Shown here one piece after another: positions 10,899 through 21,331 of a DNA stretch of 64,000 nucleotides. The notes beneath the pieces are model-generated. The model ran no database searches. It was not told where the DNA came from and was given only the letters and a program-made list of their open reading frames with translations. Within the stretch, counting starts at the first letter, position 1, and each line of letters begins with the position of its first letter. A program made the translations under genes and the position numbers. The stretch is from Flavobacteriaceae bacterium (GTDB taxonomy: Bacteria; Bacteroidota; Bacteroidia; Flavobacteriales; Flavobacteriaceae): positions 124,001 through 188,000 of the forward strand of contig JAHEET010000013.1 in the NCBI GenBank assembly GCA_024640565.1, given 5' to 3'.

Positions 10899-13800
10899 AT
10901 GAAGACAAAGTTTAATGGAATTTTAACGCTATTACTAGCGTTTGTAGTGCAAATTACCTTTGCACAAGAAAAAACTGTTTCAGGAACTGTTTCCGAAAGT
11001 TCGGGGACATTACCAGGAGTAAGTGTTGTTGTTAAAGGAACAAATCAAGGAACAGAAACTGATTTTGATGGAAAATATTCGATCAAAGTAAATGAGGGAG
11101 CTGTTTTAGTTTTTAGATACCTAGGATACAGCGCTGTAGAAAAAACAGTAGGTGCTTCAAACACAATAAACGTAACGTTGTCAGTTGATGAAGACAATGT
11201 TTTAGATGAGGTTATTGTTGTCGGATACGGTACATCTACCAAAAAAGCATTTGCTGGTACTGCATCTACGGTAAGTCAAGAAAATTTAGAAGCAAAATCT
11301 TTTTCTAACGTAACAGGTGCACTTGTTGGTGAGGTAGCGGGTGTTACTGTAATTAATAGCTCTGGTCAGCCAGGTTCTGTAGGGACAATTAGAATTAGAG
11401 GTTATGGTTCTGTAAATGGTAATAGAAGTCCATTGTATGTAGTAGATGGGGTTCCTTACACAGGAAGTATCAACTCTATCAACCCTTCGGATATCGCTAG
11501 CACAACTATTTTGAAAGATGCAACTGCAACTGCAATTTATGGTTCTAGGGGAGCGAATGGGGTTGTTGTAATTACTACAAAAAGTGGTTCTTCATCGAAA
11601 TCTTACATTGAAGTTGATGTGAAAACAAGTATTAACGATCAATTAATCCCAAGATATGATGTTGTAACTAGTCCTGAGGAATATATTGGATATGTATGGG
11701 AAGGCATCAAAAACAAGGCTGTTGTTGATGGTAGACCTGATCCAGTTGGATTTGCAAATGCAAACTTATTTACAAATAACTATGTAGCAACAGGTTACAA
11801 CATGTGGAATGTGTCAAATGGTGATGAATTGATTGATCCTGCTACAGGAATGGTTAGACCAGGTATCACAAGAAAGTACACACCCCAAAGATTTGCTGAT
11901 TTATCATTTAGTGCAGCAATCAGAACAGAGGCTAACTTAAGAATGAGTGGTGGAGCTGGAGAAACGAGATACTTCGCTTCTTTTGGTTATTTAGAAGACA
12001 ATGGATACTCTATTAACACTGGTTACAAGAGATATACAACTCGTTTGAACTTAAACACTAAAGTGAAGCCTTGGTTAAAATTGAATTCAAACATTAACTA
12101 TGCATACTCTGAAAATATTGCTAACGGACAAACAGCTGGTTCTGAAAATATTACAGAATTTGCAGACAAGATGGCACCTATTTTCCCTGTGTTTTTAAGA
12201 GATGACAACGGAGAATTAGTACCAGATACATTTTATGGTGGTAACCAATATGATTATGGATCTACATCTGGATTTAGAGATAGACCTAATGCAAATGGAT
12301 TAAACCCAATTGGATCTGCGAAATACGATTTCAATGGAACTGATCGTCACGAATTTAATGGAAACTTTAGAGCAAACATAGATTTGATGAAAAATGTAAC
12401 TGCTGAAATTAGCTATGGTGTTCAATATTTAAATCAAGTTAATAGAGATTACACAAATAAATTCTATGGAACTGGACAAACAACCCAAGGTAGTATTTAT
12501 GTTACAGATTTCGCAAGATTAAGTGAGAATATTCAACAAATAATCCGATACAGCAACACTTGGGGAGGTCACTCTCTAGATGTTTTAGCTGCTCACGAAA
12601 GTCAAGCTTCAACTGATTCAGGTGGATCTGCTGGTAAGGCACTACAAGTAAGTGCTTTCTTATTAGACTTAGATAACTTCCAAGAGGCATTAGGTCAAGC
12701 ATCAGGTTACTCTGGAGGTTATACAATTGAGTCTTACTTTAGTAAGTTTGATTATAACTATGACGGAAAATATTACTTAACAGGTTCTCTAAGACATGAT
12801 GGGTCTTCAAGATTTGCCAATGAGAAGTGGGGGACATTTGGTTCTGTAGGTGCTTCATGGGTAATGTCTGAGGAAAGTTTCATTCAAAATATAGATTTTA
12901 TTGACTTCTTGAAGGTTAAAGCTTCTTGGGGTGTAGCGGGTGATCAAGCGGGTGTTTCATTAACATCTGGTTATGATACATTTAGTATTGGTAACTTAGC
13001 TGGGAATATCTCAATTGCACCAGGAGGTAATGGAAATCCAGATTTAACTTGGGAAGAGTCAGAACAATTCCAGACTGGTGTTGAATTTGACTTAGGAGTT
13101 GTTGAAGGATCTGTAGATTACTACAGCAAGTTGACAAAAAATCAATTCTTTAATAGATTTGTAGGACCATCTCAAGGTATCTCTTCAATTTTAGTGAATG
13201 ATGGTGAACTTGAAAATGTAGGTTTTGAATTTGATTTAACTGGACATTTGATTGATACAAAAGATTATGCATTAGACTTAAATGTAAATGGTGAAATGAT
13301 CCAAAACAGAATTACTCAAATGCCTTTAGACCCAGCTACAGGACAACAACAAGTCCTTAACGGTGTTTTATCTGTTGGTAGATCTATCTTTGATTTTTAC
13401 ACACGTGAATGGGCGGGTGTAGATCCATCAGATGGAGCACCAATGTGGTATCAATATTACGATGATATTAACAATAACGGTGTTTTTGATGCTGATGAGC
13501 CAACTTCAGGAGCTAACTCTTGGATTCCGGCGGATGCTGATATAACAAATGCATCTGGATCTATTGTTGAATATCAACAAGTTGTACCTGGGGCAAATAT
13601 TAAGAAAAGAGTTACAAAATCTTATGCAGAAGCATCAGAAGTATATTTAAACAAATCGGGTATCGCTGATATTAGAGGAGCGTTTAGATTAACAGGAAGA
13701 GTTAAAGATTTTACTTTTTCTACGCAATTTACCTACAGTCTTGGTGGATATGCATATGATGGACAGTATGGAGAATTAATGTCAGATCGTTTTGGTGCTG

Positions 13801-14156
13801 TTGGAAACAACTTTCACAAAGATATTGCGAATAGATGGACAACACCTGGTCAAATAACAGATGTTCCTCGTTTAGCAGATGGTGCAGACCAAAATGCCAC
13901 ATCTAACTCTTCAAGATTTATTACATCAACTGACCACCTAGCATTAAACAATGTAAATGTAAGTTATAATGTTCCTAGTACATATTTAGAAGGTAAAGGA
14001 TTGGATACATTCAACATTTGGATGTCAGCTGATAACTTATTTATGAATACTGCTAGACAAGGATTTTTACCAACTACAAGTGAAAGTGGAAGTTCAGGTC
14101 GTAGATTGTACGCACCAATGACTACTATTACTTTAGGTGTTAGATTAAAATTTTAA
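10899..14156 (+). CDS. SusC/RagA-type TonB-dependent outer membrane transporter
   Basis: Signal peptide MKTKFNGILTLLLAFVVQITFAQ, carboxypeptidase-D-like plug extension, IRIRGYGSVNGNRSPLYVVDGVPY, C-terminal ITLGVRLKF. ATG at 10899 preferred over the track's 10800 start. Confidence 0.95.
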   Translation: MKTKFNGILTLLLAFVVQITFAQEKTVSGTVSESSGTLPGVSVVVKGTNQGTETDFDGKYSIKVNEGAVLVFRYLGYSAVEKTVGASNTINVTLSVDEDNVLDEVIVVGYGTSTKKAFAGTASTVSQENLEAKSFSNVTGALVGEVAGVTVINSSGQPGSVGTIRIRGYGSVNGNRSPLYVVDGVPYTGSINSINPSDIASTTILKDATATAIYGSRGANGVVVITTKSGSSSKSYIEVDVKTSINDQLIPRYDVVTSPEEYIGYVWEGIKNKAVVDGRPDPVGFANANLFTNNYVATGYNMWNVSNGDELIDPATGMVRPGITRKYTPQRFADLSFSAAIRTEANLRMSGGAGETRYFASFGYLEDNGYSINTGYKRYTTRLNLNTKVKPWLKLNSNINYAYSENIANGQTAGSENITEFADKMAPIFPVFLRDDNGELVPDTFYGGNQYDYGSTSGFRDRPNANGLNPIGSAKYDFNGTDRHEFNGNFRANIDLMKNVTAEISYGVQYLNQVNRDYTNKFYGTGQTTQGSIYVTDFARLSENIQQIIRYSNTWGGHSLDVLAAHESQASTDSGGSAGKALQVSAFLLDLDNFQEALGQASGYSGGYTIESYFSKFDYNYDGKYYLTGSLRHDGSSRFANEKWGTFGSVGASWVMSEESFIQNIDFIDFLKVKASWGVAGDQAGVSLTSGYDTFSIGNLAGNISIAPGGNGNPDLTWEESEQFQTGVEFDLGVVEGSVDYYSKLTKNQFFNRFVGPSQGISSILVNDGELENVGFEFDLTGHLIDTKDYALDLNVNGEMIQNRITQMPLDPATGQQQVLNGVLSVGRSIFDFYTREWAGVDPSDGAPMWYQYYDDINNNGVFDADEPTSGANSWIPADADITNASGSIVEYQQVVPGANIKKRVTKSYAEASEVYLNKSGIADIRGAFRLTGRVKDFTFSTQFTYSLGGYAYDGQYGELMSDRFGAVGNNFHKDIANRWTTPGQITDVPRLADGADQNATSNSSRFITSTDHLALNNVNVSYNVPSTYLEGKGLDTFNIWMSADNLFMNTARQGFLPTTSESGSSGRRLYAPMTTITLGVRLKF

Positions 14157-14175
14157 TTTAAAAAAATAAAAGAAA

Positions 14176-15666
14176 ATGAATAAATTATTTAATTACGGAT
14201 TACTATCAGCATTAGCTTTATTAAGCTTGAGCTGTGAACCGGACTTCTTAGAAGATCCAGTATTGACCAACACAGGAACATTAACTTCTGTGCAATTTGA
14301 AGAAGCGGCTGCTTTAGACCCTTCTTTACCTACAGGTTTAATGTCGGGTGTATACGCATTAACATTTACTACTGGTACTGGAGGTACTAGTGGACATGAT
14401 GATTTTGGAATGAAATCTTATGATGTGTTCTCTGATATGTTATCTGGAGATGTAGCATTAAGTCAGAGTGTATACGGATGGTACAGAGCATCTATCACAG
14501 AATTTGGTGCACCGCAAGATTTTACTTTTGGTGATAACAGACAAGTTTGGAGATACTACTATAGAATTATAAGAGGATGTAACGCAGTTATTGATGGACT
14601 TGGTGGTATGGATGCAGTTCCAGAAAGTCAAGATAATAAATATACTATGGGTCAGGCGAAAGCTTTAAGAGCTCATTCTTATTTTTATTTAGCAAATTTC
14701 TATCAAAAAGAATACAATGCTAGTGAGCCAATTTTACCGATCTACCGTTCTGCGGCTGATCAAAATGGACCTAAGGTACCTGCAAGTGAGATTTACGACT
14801 TAATGGAATCTGATTTAACTGATGCAATTTCTTTATTAGAGGGTTATTCTAGAAATAACAAAACTGAAATAAACCAAGATGTAGCGAAAGCATTGTATGC
14901 ATATGTGTTAGGTGCAAGAGGTACTGACTATAATAAAGCTTATAACATGGCTGTTCAAGCGATCAGTAGCTATCCAGTAATGGTTGGTGCAGAAGTAACT
15001 GGTGGATTTAATAACGTTAATACTCCAGGATGGATGTGGGGTGTTGATTTGAATAATGACATTGGTTTAGGTTTAGTCTCTTGGTGGGGGCAAATGGATT
15101 ATTACAGCTATAGTTACCCAGCCTATGGAGATTTAAAAGCTATCGATGCTTCTTTATTTGCTCAGATTCCATCAAACGATATCAGAAAGGGACAGTTTTT
15201 AAACAATACTGCCTTTGCACAACATTTAATGCCGTTATTTAAGTTTTATGATTCAGACAGAGTACACACAGGTACTTCTACAGTTGTAAAAGCGGATTAT
15301 GTATACATGAGAGTTGCAGAAATGCACTTAATGGCTGCTGAAATGGCTGCATTTGCTGGTAATGATGGTGCTGCAAGAGTACACCTAAAAAACTTAGTGA
15401 GTACTAGAGTTCCTGATGCATCTTACATTGATGGATTATCTGGACAAGCACTTAAAGATGAAATTTACTTACAGACTCGTATTGAATTATGGGGTGAAGG
15501 TAAAAGTTACTTAGCAATGAAGCGTAACAAGGCCACTGCTACGAGAGGTTCTAACCACCTTTCATTTGTTGGGGAACCAATTCCTTACAATGATGAAAGA
15601 ATGACTTTTGAAATTCCAGAAGGTGAAATTCAATTTAACCCTTTCATTAGTACACAAAACCAATAA
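14176..15666 (+). CDS. SusD/RagB-family nutrient-binding lipoprotein
   Basis: Lipobox ALLSLSCEP; AKALRAHSYFYLANFYQ; RIELWGEGKSYLAMKR; follows SusC. Confidence 0.95.
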   Translation: MNKLFNYGLLSALALLSLSCEPDFLEDPVLTNTGTLTSVQFEEAAALDPSLPTGLMSGVYALTFTTGTGGTSGHDDFGMKSYDVFSDMLSGDVALSQSVYGWYRASITEFGAPQDFTFGDNRQVWRYYYRIIRGCNAVIDGLGGMDAVPESQDNKYTMGQAKALRAHSYFYLANFYQKEYNASEPILPIYRSAADQNGPKVPASEIYDLMESDLTDAISLLEGYSRNNKTEINQDVAKALYAYVLGARGTDYNKAYNMAVQAISSYPVMVGAEVTGGFNNVNTPGWMWGVDLNNDIGLGLVSWWGQMDYYSYSYPAYGDLKAIDASLFAQIPSNDIRKGQFLNNTAFAQHLMPLFKFYDSDRVHTGTSTVVKADYVYMRVAEMHLMAAEMAAFAGNDGAARVHLKNLVSTRVPDASYIDGLSGQALKDEIYLQTRIELWGEGKSYLAMKRNKATATRGSNHLSFVGEPIPYNDERMTFEIPEGEIQFNPFISTQNQ

Positions 15667-15671
15667 TAACT

Positions 15672-15705
15672 ATTAGCGATTCCTTTTGTAAAAGGAATCG
15701 CTAAT
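15672..15705 (+). repeat. Perfect 16-bp inverted repeat between susD and the third gene
   Basis: ATTAGCGATTCCTTTT-GT-AAAAGGAATCGCTAAT. Confidence 0.9.
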
Positions 15706-15714
15706 TATTAAAAA

Positions 15715-16464
15715 ATGAAAAAAATGAACAAATTAAGAATACTTTTATACATGTTTGTAGCTGTTTTTACACTAAACAGTTGTACAGATGAAGTAGATCC
15801 ACAAAATACTCCTTACATTACGTTTGAAACATCTAGTATGGATATTACATTTGACCAAGGTGGGTCAATAACTCAAGAAGTTAAAGTTTATGCAGCTAAT
15901 ACTTCTAATCAAGAGAGAACCGTAGGTATCGCTGTTGTTGGAGCTTCAACGGATGTAGATGCGGCAGCTTATGTTGTTCCTACTACTGTAACTTTTGCAG
16001 CTGGATCGAATGTAGCTGTATTGAACATTGATTTAACAGATGTAAATATGTCACCATTTGCATCTCAAACTTTAGTTGTTTCTATTACAAACGCACCTGA
16101 AATCTATACAGGTGAAGACTTAACAATTAACGTAGGATTAAGATGTCCAAACAACGGAGTTAAAGTAAAAATGGTCTTAGGTTTTGATAGCTGGCCAGAA
16201 GAAGTATACTGGAGATTGGTTGATGTAAATGCAGGAGTAATTGTACTAGCAAGCAATCCAACACCAGCATATGGTGCTTATGCTGGAATGACTGGTGGTA
16301 TTACTATTCAAGAATGTGTTCCTTCAGGAGATTACCAATTACAAATCTTTGATGGATACGGAGACGGTGGTACTTCTTATGTAGTAACTGCTGACGGTGT
16401 TCAAGTTGCAAATGTAAGTGCTTCTTCTTATGGAGGTAGTACTTCTGTAGACTTTAGTATTTAG
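15715..16464 (+). CDS. SusE-position surface lipoprotein with Calx-beta-like N-terminus and C-terminal DGYGDGG-type domain
   Basis: Lipobox FTLNSCTDE; third gene of SusCD operon; GDYQLQIFDGYGDGGTSYVVT. Confidence 0.7.
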   Translation: MKKMNKLRILLYMFVAVFTLNSCTDEVDPQNTPYITFETSSMDITFDQGGSITQEVKVYAANTSNQERTVGIAVVGASTDVDAAAYVVPTTVTFAAGSNVAVLNIDLTDVNMSPFASQTLVVSITNAPEIYTGEDLTINVGLRCPNNGVKVKMVLGFDSWPEEVYWRLVDVNAGVIVLASNPTPAYGAYAGMTGGITIQECVPSGDYQLQIFDGYGDGGTSYVVTADGVQVANVSASSYGGSTSVDFSI

Positions 16465-16482
16465 AGCATAAAAACATACTTT

Positions 16483-16516
16483 AAAAAACCATCTCTGCTT
16501 AGAGATGGTTTTTTTT
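16483..16516 (+). terminator. Intrinsic terminator of the SusCD operon
   Basis: AAAAAACCATCTCTgcttAGAGATGGTTTTTTTT. Confidence 0.85.
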
Positions 16517-16531
16517 GCATTTAATTTAACA

Positions 16532-16539
16532 TATCTTTG
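16532..16539 (+). promoter_or_regulatory. -7 type promoter element just upstream of rlmB
   Basis: TATCTTTG matches TAnnTTTG; no well-spaced -33 element found. Confidence 0.4.
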
Positions 16540-16543
16540 CAGC

Positions 16544-17308
16544 ATGACAACAGCAACAACCACAGTAACAAATATTTTTGGGATAAGAGCTATTATTGAG
16601 GCCATAAATAGCGGATCTACAATGAACAAAATTTATCTTCAAAAAGGGTTAAGAGGAAGTTTGTTTTTTGAGTTGAATCTTTTGATCAAAGAAAAAGGAA
16701 TTACCACCAGTGTGGTACCCGTAGAAAAATTAGACCGCCTATCTAAATACAGCAACCATCAGGGCGCAGTTGCACAAATTTCTCCAGTTGGATTTCATGA
16801 TTTAGAGGATTTGATTGAAAAGGTACTCAAAACTAATGAAGTACCTATTTTCTTATTATTAGATCAACTGTCAGATGTACGTAACTTTGGAGCTATTTTA
16901 AGAACGGCAGAATGCACCGGTATTACTGCTGTTATCGTTCAAAAGAATGGAAGTGCTCCTGTAAATGCAGAAACCATAAAAACATCTGCTGGAGCAGCTT
17001 TTAAAATTCCAATTTGTAAAGTAGACCATATCAAAGACGCAATTTATATGCTACAAGCTTCTGATATTAAAACAGTTGCAGCAACTGAAAAAACGGAAAC
17101 ATCTATTTACGATGTGGCACTCAACCAACCCATTGCAATCATTATGGGATCTGAGCATCGTGGGGTAAATCCTTCTATTCTAAAAATGGTAGACTTTAAA
17201 GCGAAATTGCCTCTGTTGGGAGAGATTGAGTCCTTGAATGTGTCTGTTGCTTGTGGTGCTTTTCTTTACGAAACCATCCGACAAAGATCAGTCAGCAATC
17301 AATCCTAA
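16544..17308 (+). CDS. rlmB: TrmH-family rRNA 2'-O-methyltransferase (RlmB-type)
   Basis: NIFGIRAIIEAINSG; LDQLSDVRNFGAILRTAECTGI; IMGSEHRGV; LNVSVACGAFLYE. ATG at 16544 preferred over 16505. Confidence 0.92.
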   Translation: MTTATTTVTNIFGIRAIIEAINSGSTMNKIYLQKGLRGSLFFELNLLIKEKGITTSVVPVEKLDRLSKYSNHQGAVAQISPVGFHDLEDLIEKVLKTNEVPIFLLLDQLSDVRNFGAILRTAECTGITAVIVQKNGSAPVNAETIKTSAGAAFKIPICKVDHIKDAIYMLQASDIKTVAATEKTETSIYDVALNQPIAIIMGSEHRGVNPSILKMVDFKAKLPLLGEIESLNVSVACGAFLYETIRQRSVSNQS

Positions 17309-17316
17309 AGTAGAGA

Positions 17317-18015
17317 TCACTCCCCTTGGTCACTAAGGGGTGTTTTTACACCATCATGAACTTCTTGATCACTTCGAGGGGGGACATAATTACCGTTTTC
17401 ATCGAATAATAAATCGAATGCGGTTTCTTCAAAATAAGGGTCGGGTTTTTGAATCCCTTTGTGTTTATATATCATGGCAAATACAAGTCCAACGAGAAAG
17501 CCTGACAAATGACCTTCCCATGACATCCCCACTTGAATGGGTAAAACATACCAAATCATGCTTCCGTACATAAAAATTACGATCAGGGAAACAGCTACCA
17601 ATCTGAAATGCTTTTTGAGAAGACCACTAAAAAAAACAAAACTAAAAAATAGATATACAACACCACTGGCACCAATATGATAGGATTCTCTTGCAATAAT
17701 CCAAGTAAGTAGACCGGTAAAAAAACCTCCATAGACCAACACTTTTAGCGCAACTTCTTTGTAAAACATAAAAGCACTTAAAAGGAGCGCAAATAAAGGG
17801 ATTGTGTTATTGAGTAGGTGTGCGGTGTTGCTATGGATAAAATGGGATAAAAAAACACCTCTAAACCCCTTGAAATCTCTAGGGTACACACCGTATTTAT
17901 TGAAATTGTAGCCAAACTTAATTTCTATAAAATAAAGCATCCAAATCACCAAAACATAGAAGATGGGTATGGTAAGCATGGATTTAGAAAAATAGAGTTG
18001 ATTTGCCTGTTTCAT
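17317..18015 (-). CDS. Rhomboid-family intramembrane serine protease
   Basis: SHFIHSNTAHLLNNTIPLFAL; HIGASGVVYLFFSF (GASG); WEGHLSGFLVGLVFA. Confidence 0.93.
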   Translation of the reverse strand: MKQANQLYFSKSMLTIPIFYVLVIWMLYFIEIKFGYNFNKYGVYPRDFKGFRGVFLSHFIHSNTAHLLNNTIPLFALLLSAFMFYKEVALKVLVYGGFFTGLLTWIIARESYHIGASGVVYLFFSFVFFSGLLKKHFRLVAVSLIVIFMYGSMIWYVLPIQVGMSWEGHLSGFLVGLVFAMIYKHKGIQKPDPYFEETAFDLLFDENGNYVPPRSDQEVHDGVKTPLSDQGE

Positions 18016-18091
18016 AAGTCCAAAAGTAACAAAAAATGAACCAAAGTAGATTCTTACAGATTCTGTCAGAAAACTTTGTTATTTTTACCTT

Positions 18092-19363
18092 ATGAATGCA
18101 CCATTGGCAGAAAGAATCCGTCCAAAACATCTTGAAGATTATATAAGTCAGCAACATTTGGTGGGCGAAAATGGCGTTTTAACAAATCACATCAAACAAG
18201 GTATCATTCCCTCATTAATTCTCTGGGGACCTCCTGGAATTGGGAAAACTACGCTAGCAAATATTATCGCAACAGCATCAAAAAGACCCTTTTATACCCT
18301 AAGTGCTATTAGTGCTGGAGTAAAAGAGGTTCGGGAAGTCATCGAAAAAGCAAAAAATAGTGGTGGCTTGTTTACCGTAAAAAATCCCATTTTATTTATT
18401 GATGAGATTCATCGGTTTAGCAGATCGCAACAAGACTCTTTATTGGGCGCCGTAGAAAAAGGATGGGTAACGCTTATTGGTGCTACGACAGAAAACCCAA
18501 GTTTTGAAGTCATCCCTGCCCTACTGTCTCGATGTCAAGTGTATATTTTGAATTCTTTTGACAAAAATGACCTCATCAATTTGTTAAAGAGAGCCATTAA
18601 AAAAGATGTATTGATCTCTAAAAAAGAGATTCAACTCACAGAAACTGCCGCATTATTACAGGTGTCGGGAGGCGATGCTCGAAAATTACTCAATATTTTT
18701 GAACTAATCGTTGGTGCAGAAGAAAGGATTGAAATTACCAACGAATTGGTCTTGTCTAAAGTTCAAAAGAATACTGCTCGGTATGACAAAACTGGAGAAC
18801 AGCATTATGATATCATTTCTGCTTTTATAAAGTCAATACGAGGAAGTGACCCAAATGCTGCCGTGTATTATTTAGCAAGAATGATTGAAGGTGGTGAAGA
18901 TGTAAAATTTATTGCACGGAGGATGCTTATATTGGCTTCAGAAGACATTGGAAATGCAAATCCAACTGCATTTATATTGGCAAACAACACGTTTCAAGCT
19001 GTAGCTGTGATTGGACATCCTGAGTCTCGTATTATTTTAAGTCAATGTGCCGTATACCTTGCAAATTCTGCAAAAAGTAATGCTTCATACATGGCTATAA
19101 ATGAAGCTCAGAATCTCGTAAAACAAACTGGAGACTTATCGGTACCGCTACATTTGCGAAATGCCCCAACAAAATTAATGAAAGATATTGGCTATGGCAA
19201 AGAGTATACCTACGCACATAATTACCCTGAAAACTTTGTGAGTCAAGAATTTTTACCTGAAGAAATTTCAGGCAAAAAACTCTATGATCCTGGAAATAAT
19301 CTACGCGAAAATCAATTTAGAGATCTTTTAAGAAAAAGATGGAAGGATAAATATGGCTATTAA
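18092..19363 (+). CDS. rarA: Replication-associated recombination protein A (AAA ATPase)
   Basis: [65 protein letters not shown]. Confidence 0.97.
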   Translation: MNAPLAERIRPKHLEDYISQQHLVGENGVLTNHIKQGIIPSLILWGPPGIGKTTLANIIATASKRPFYTLSAISAGVKEVREVIEKAKNSGGLFTVKNPILFIDEIHRFSRSQQDSLLGAVEKGWVTLIGATTENPSFEVIPALLSRCQVYILNSFDKNDLINLLKRAIKKDVLISKKEIQLTETAALLQVSGGDARKLLNIFELIVGAEERIEITNELVLSKVQKNTARYDKTGEQHYDIISAFIKSIRGSDPNAAVYYLARMIEGGEDVKFIARRMLILASEDIGNANPTAFILANNTFQAVAVIGHPESRIILSQCAVYLANSAKSNASYMAINEAQNLVKQTGDLSVPLHLRNAPTKLMKDIGYGKEYTYAHNYPENFVSQEFLPEEISGKKLYDPGNNLRENQFRDLLRKRWKDKYGY

Positions 19364-19369
19364 TTCAGA

Positions 19370-20743
19370 CTAATCAAAAATTAGATTGAGTCCCATTTGA
19401 AAGGAAGCACTGCTCGCATTTGCCAGATTATTAAACGCAAAAAGACTATCTACCATACCAAAAAGAGAGACATTTCCTATTTGAGTAGAAATTCCGACAC
19501 CTACATTATGAAAAGAATAATCGTCTACCGTATAGGTTACTTTGGCATGGAGTTTTTCTGTAAATGTCCTCTCATAAAATCCCGTGATGGCATACTGCGG
19601 ACGTAAAGGTCTCATAATGGTGTGTATTTGGAGTCCGATAGCATCCGTATAAAATTCCTTGAAGGTGTTGTCATAGCAAAATTTACTTCTTCTTTCCGAA
19701 CCAAAACTGTATTTTAAAGCTGCATTTACTTTTGTTGGTCTCCAAGAAGTATATGCATTTGTGTTGTTGCCCCTTGGTACTTTCTCTTCAAAATCGGCAT
19801 TTAACGCTGCCCAATAATTTGTTGGATTAGCGGGGTCAAACAAAAAATTTACTCCTTCAAAAGTATAACTTCCTTTTACAGTGGTATTTTGAACTTTTTT
19901 TGAATAATGGATGTATCCAAAATCGATTATACTTCCGGTAAACTCCAATCTAGAAGAAAGATGATAGGTGAGTCCAACATCGAGTCCAACTCCCAAACTC
20001 CCTCCTAAAAAAGAGTTGGTAATAAGTTCCATCGGGTTTTCTAGGTATTGATCGTTTACAACCAAACCTGCGGATAAAAAATTTAAGTCGATGGTGTTCA
20101 AATAGTTGGTATATATATTGTTAGTTCCTAGTTGTGTTGTAACGGTTCCAGAATTATTTTGAGTTTCAATATTTAATGTGGAAGAATATACCTTAAGCCT
20201 ACCTCCTAGTGTCAGCTTTTGATTTATTTTTCTGGACATCCCAACATGTAAGATACCTGCAAAATCTGCTTTATATAGGAGTTGTGACAAGTCAAAGCTT
20301 TTATTAAGATAGGGAGCATTCCCTTCATTTAACAACGTAATTACATCTTTGGGCCAGTAAGCAATGGCATCCAATTCTTGGTAAAAGCCGAAACTAATAT
20401 AGGTTTTATCATTCACTCTAAAACCGGCATTTAAAACATCAATTTGAACGTTGAGTTTTAGGTGATCTTCGGGTGTCAATTTATTTAAAAGACGGAAAAT
20501 TTTTGTATTAAAATCAATGCCATCTTCAGAAAAAAGATCGTTTAATTTGAAGTTCTTTAGGGCAACATCTCCAGACATTCCAGAGAGAAAAGGAATTCCA
20601 ATATGAAACTTGTAGTTTGTTTCCGCACCAGGATTTAACAAAAGGGTTTGAGGGTTTTCTGCAAAACCATATAAAACCTGTTTGTTTTGCGTTTGTATAC
20701 TTAGAGATACAAAAAGCAGCATCAGAAAAAAGAATCTATTCAT
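19370..20743 (-). CDS. Predicted outer-membrane beta-barrel protein (DUF5723-like)
   Basis: Signal peptide; GFAENPQTLLLNPGAETNYKFHIGIPFLSG; repeated amphipathic strands. Confidence 0.65.
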   Translation of the reverse strand: MNRFFFLMLLFVSLSIQTQNKQVLYGFAENPQTLLLNPGAETNYKFHIGIPFLSGMSGDVALKNFKLNDLFSEDGIDFNTKIFRLLNKLTPEDHLKLNVQIDVLNAGFRVNDKTYISFGFYQELDAIAYWPKDVITLLNEGNAPYLNKSFDLSQLLYKADFAGILHVGMSRKINQKLTLGGRLKVYSSTLNIETQNNSGTVTTQLGTNNIYTNYLNTIDLNFLSAGLVVNDQYLENPMELITNSFLGGSLGVGLDVGLTYHLSSRLEFTGSIIDFGYIHYSKKVQNTTVKGSYTFEGVNFLFDPANPTNYWAALNADFEEKVPRGNNTNAYTSWRPTKVNAALKYSFGSERRSKFCYDNTFKEFYTDAIGLQIHTIMRPLRPQYAITGFYERTFTEKLHAKVTYTVDDYSFHNVGVGISTQIGNVSLFGMVDSLFAFNNLANASSASFQMGLNLIFD

Positions 20744-20745
20744 AA

Positions 20746-21291
20746 TTATTCGGTAGCTATAAAATAGGTTCCAGCGGATTTCAGTACAAACGCTCTTGGA
20801 TCATTTTCAATGAGGGATGAAGCGGCTCCAGAAATGGTTACTGAGGTTCTAGTTTTTCTAGTGTTCAAAATAATTGGATTTAAACGAACTTCAATGGTTT
20901 CTTGAAAGTCAAATGCTTCATTTTGAGCGGGTATATTTAGCGGGTTTAGGGTGTAGATAATCGTTCCATTATCATCTAAAAATGCTATCTCCACAGTAAA
21001 ATCTCTGGGCATTTCATTCTTACCTTCGATATCAATAATAATTTTATCTAAGTTATCTCGTAGATAGTCATTCTCTAGAATACGGAAATCAGACACATCA
21101 GATACTGGATTTACATTTTCTGCACCCGATACCGGGTCTATAAAATCTTTGGAATCTAAAACGAAATAAACCAGGGGTATTTTTATGACTGGCCGATGCT
21201 CAAAATCCTCTACTTGATTAAAATCTAACGTTTCTGAGCATGCCAGAGAGAAAAGCAACAAAAGGAATATCCCTATTTTAAAATATTTCAT
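20746..21291 (-). CDS. Hypothetical lipoprotein
   Basis: Lipobox LLLFSLACSE; abuts the 19370 gene. Confidence 0.6.
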   Translation of the reverse strand: MKYFKIGIFLLLLFSLACSETLDFNQVEDFEHRPVIKIPLVYFVLDSKDFIDPVSGAENVNPVSDVSDFRILENDYLRDNLDKIIIDIEGKNEMPRDFTVEIAFLDDNGTIIYTLNPLNIPAQNEAFDFQETIEVRLNPIILNTRKTRTSVTISGAASSLIENDPRAFVLKSAGTYFIATE

Positions 21292-21331
21292 TAATTTTCT
21301 TTTATAATATATGGTTTTAGTTTTAGTAAAA

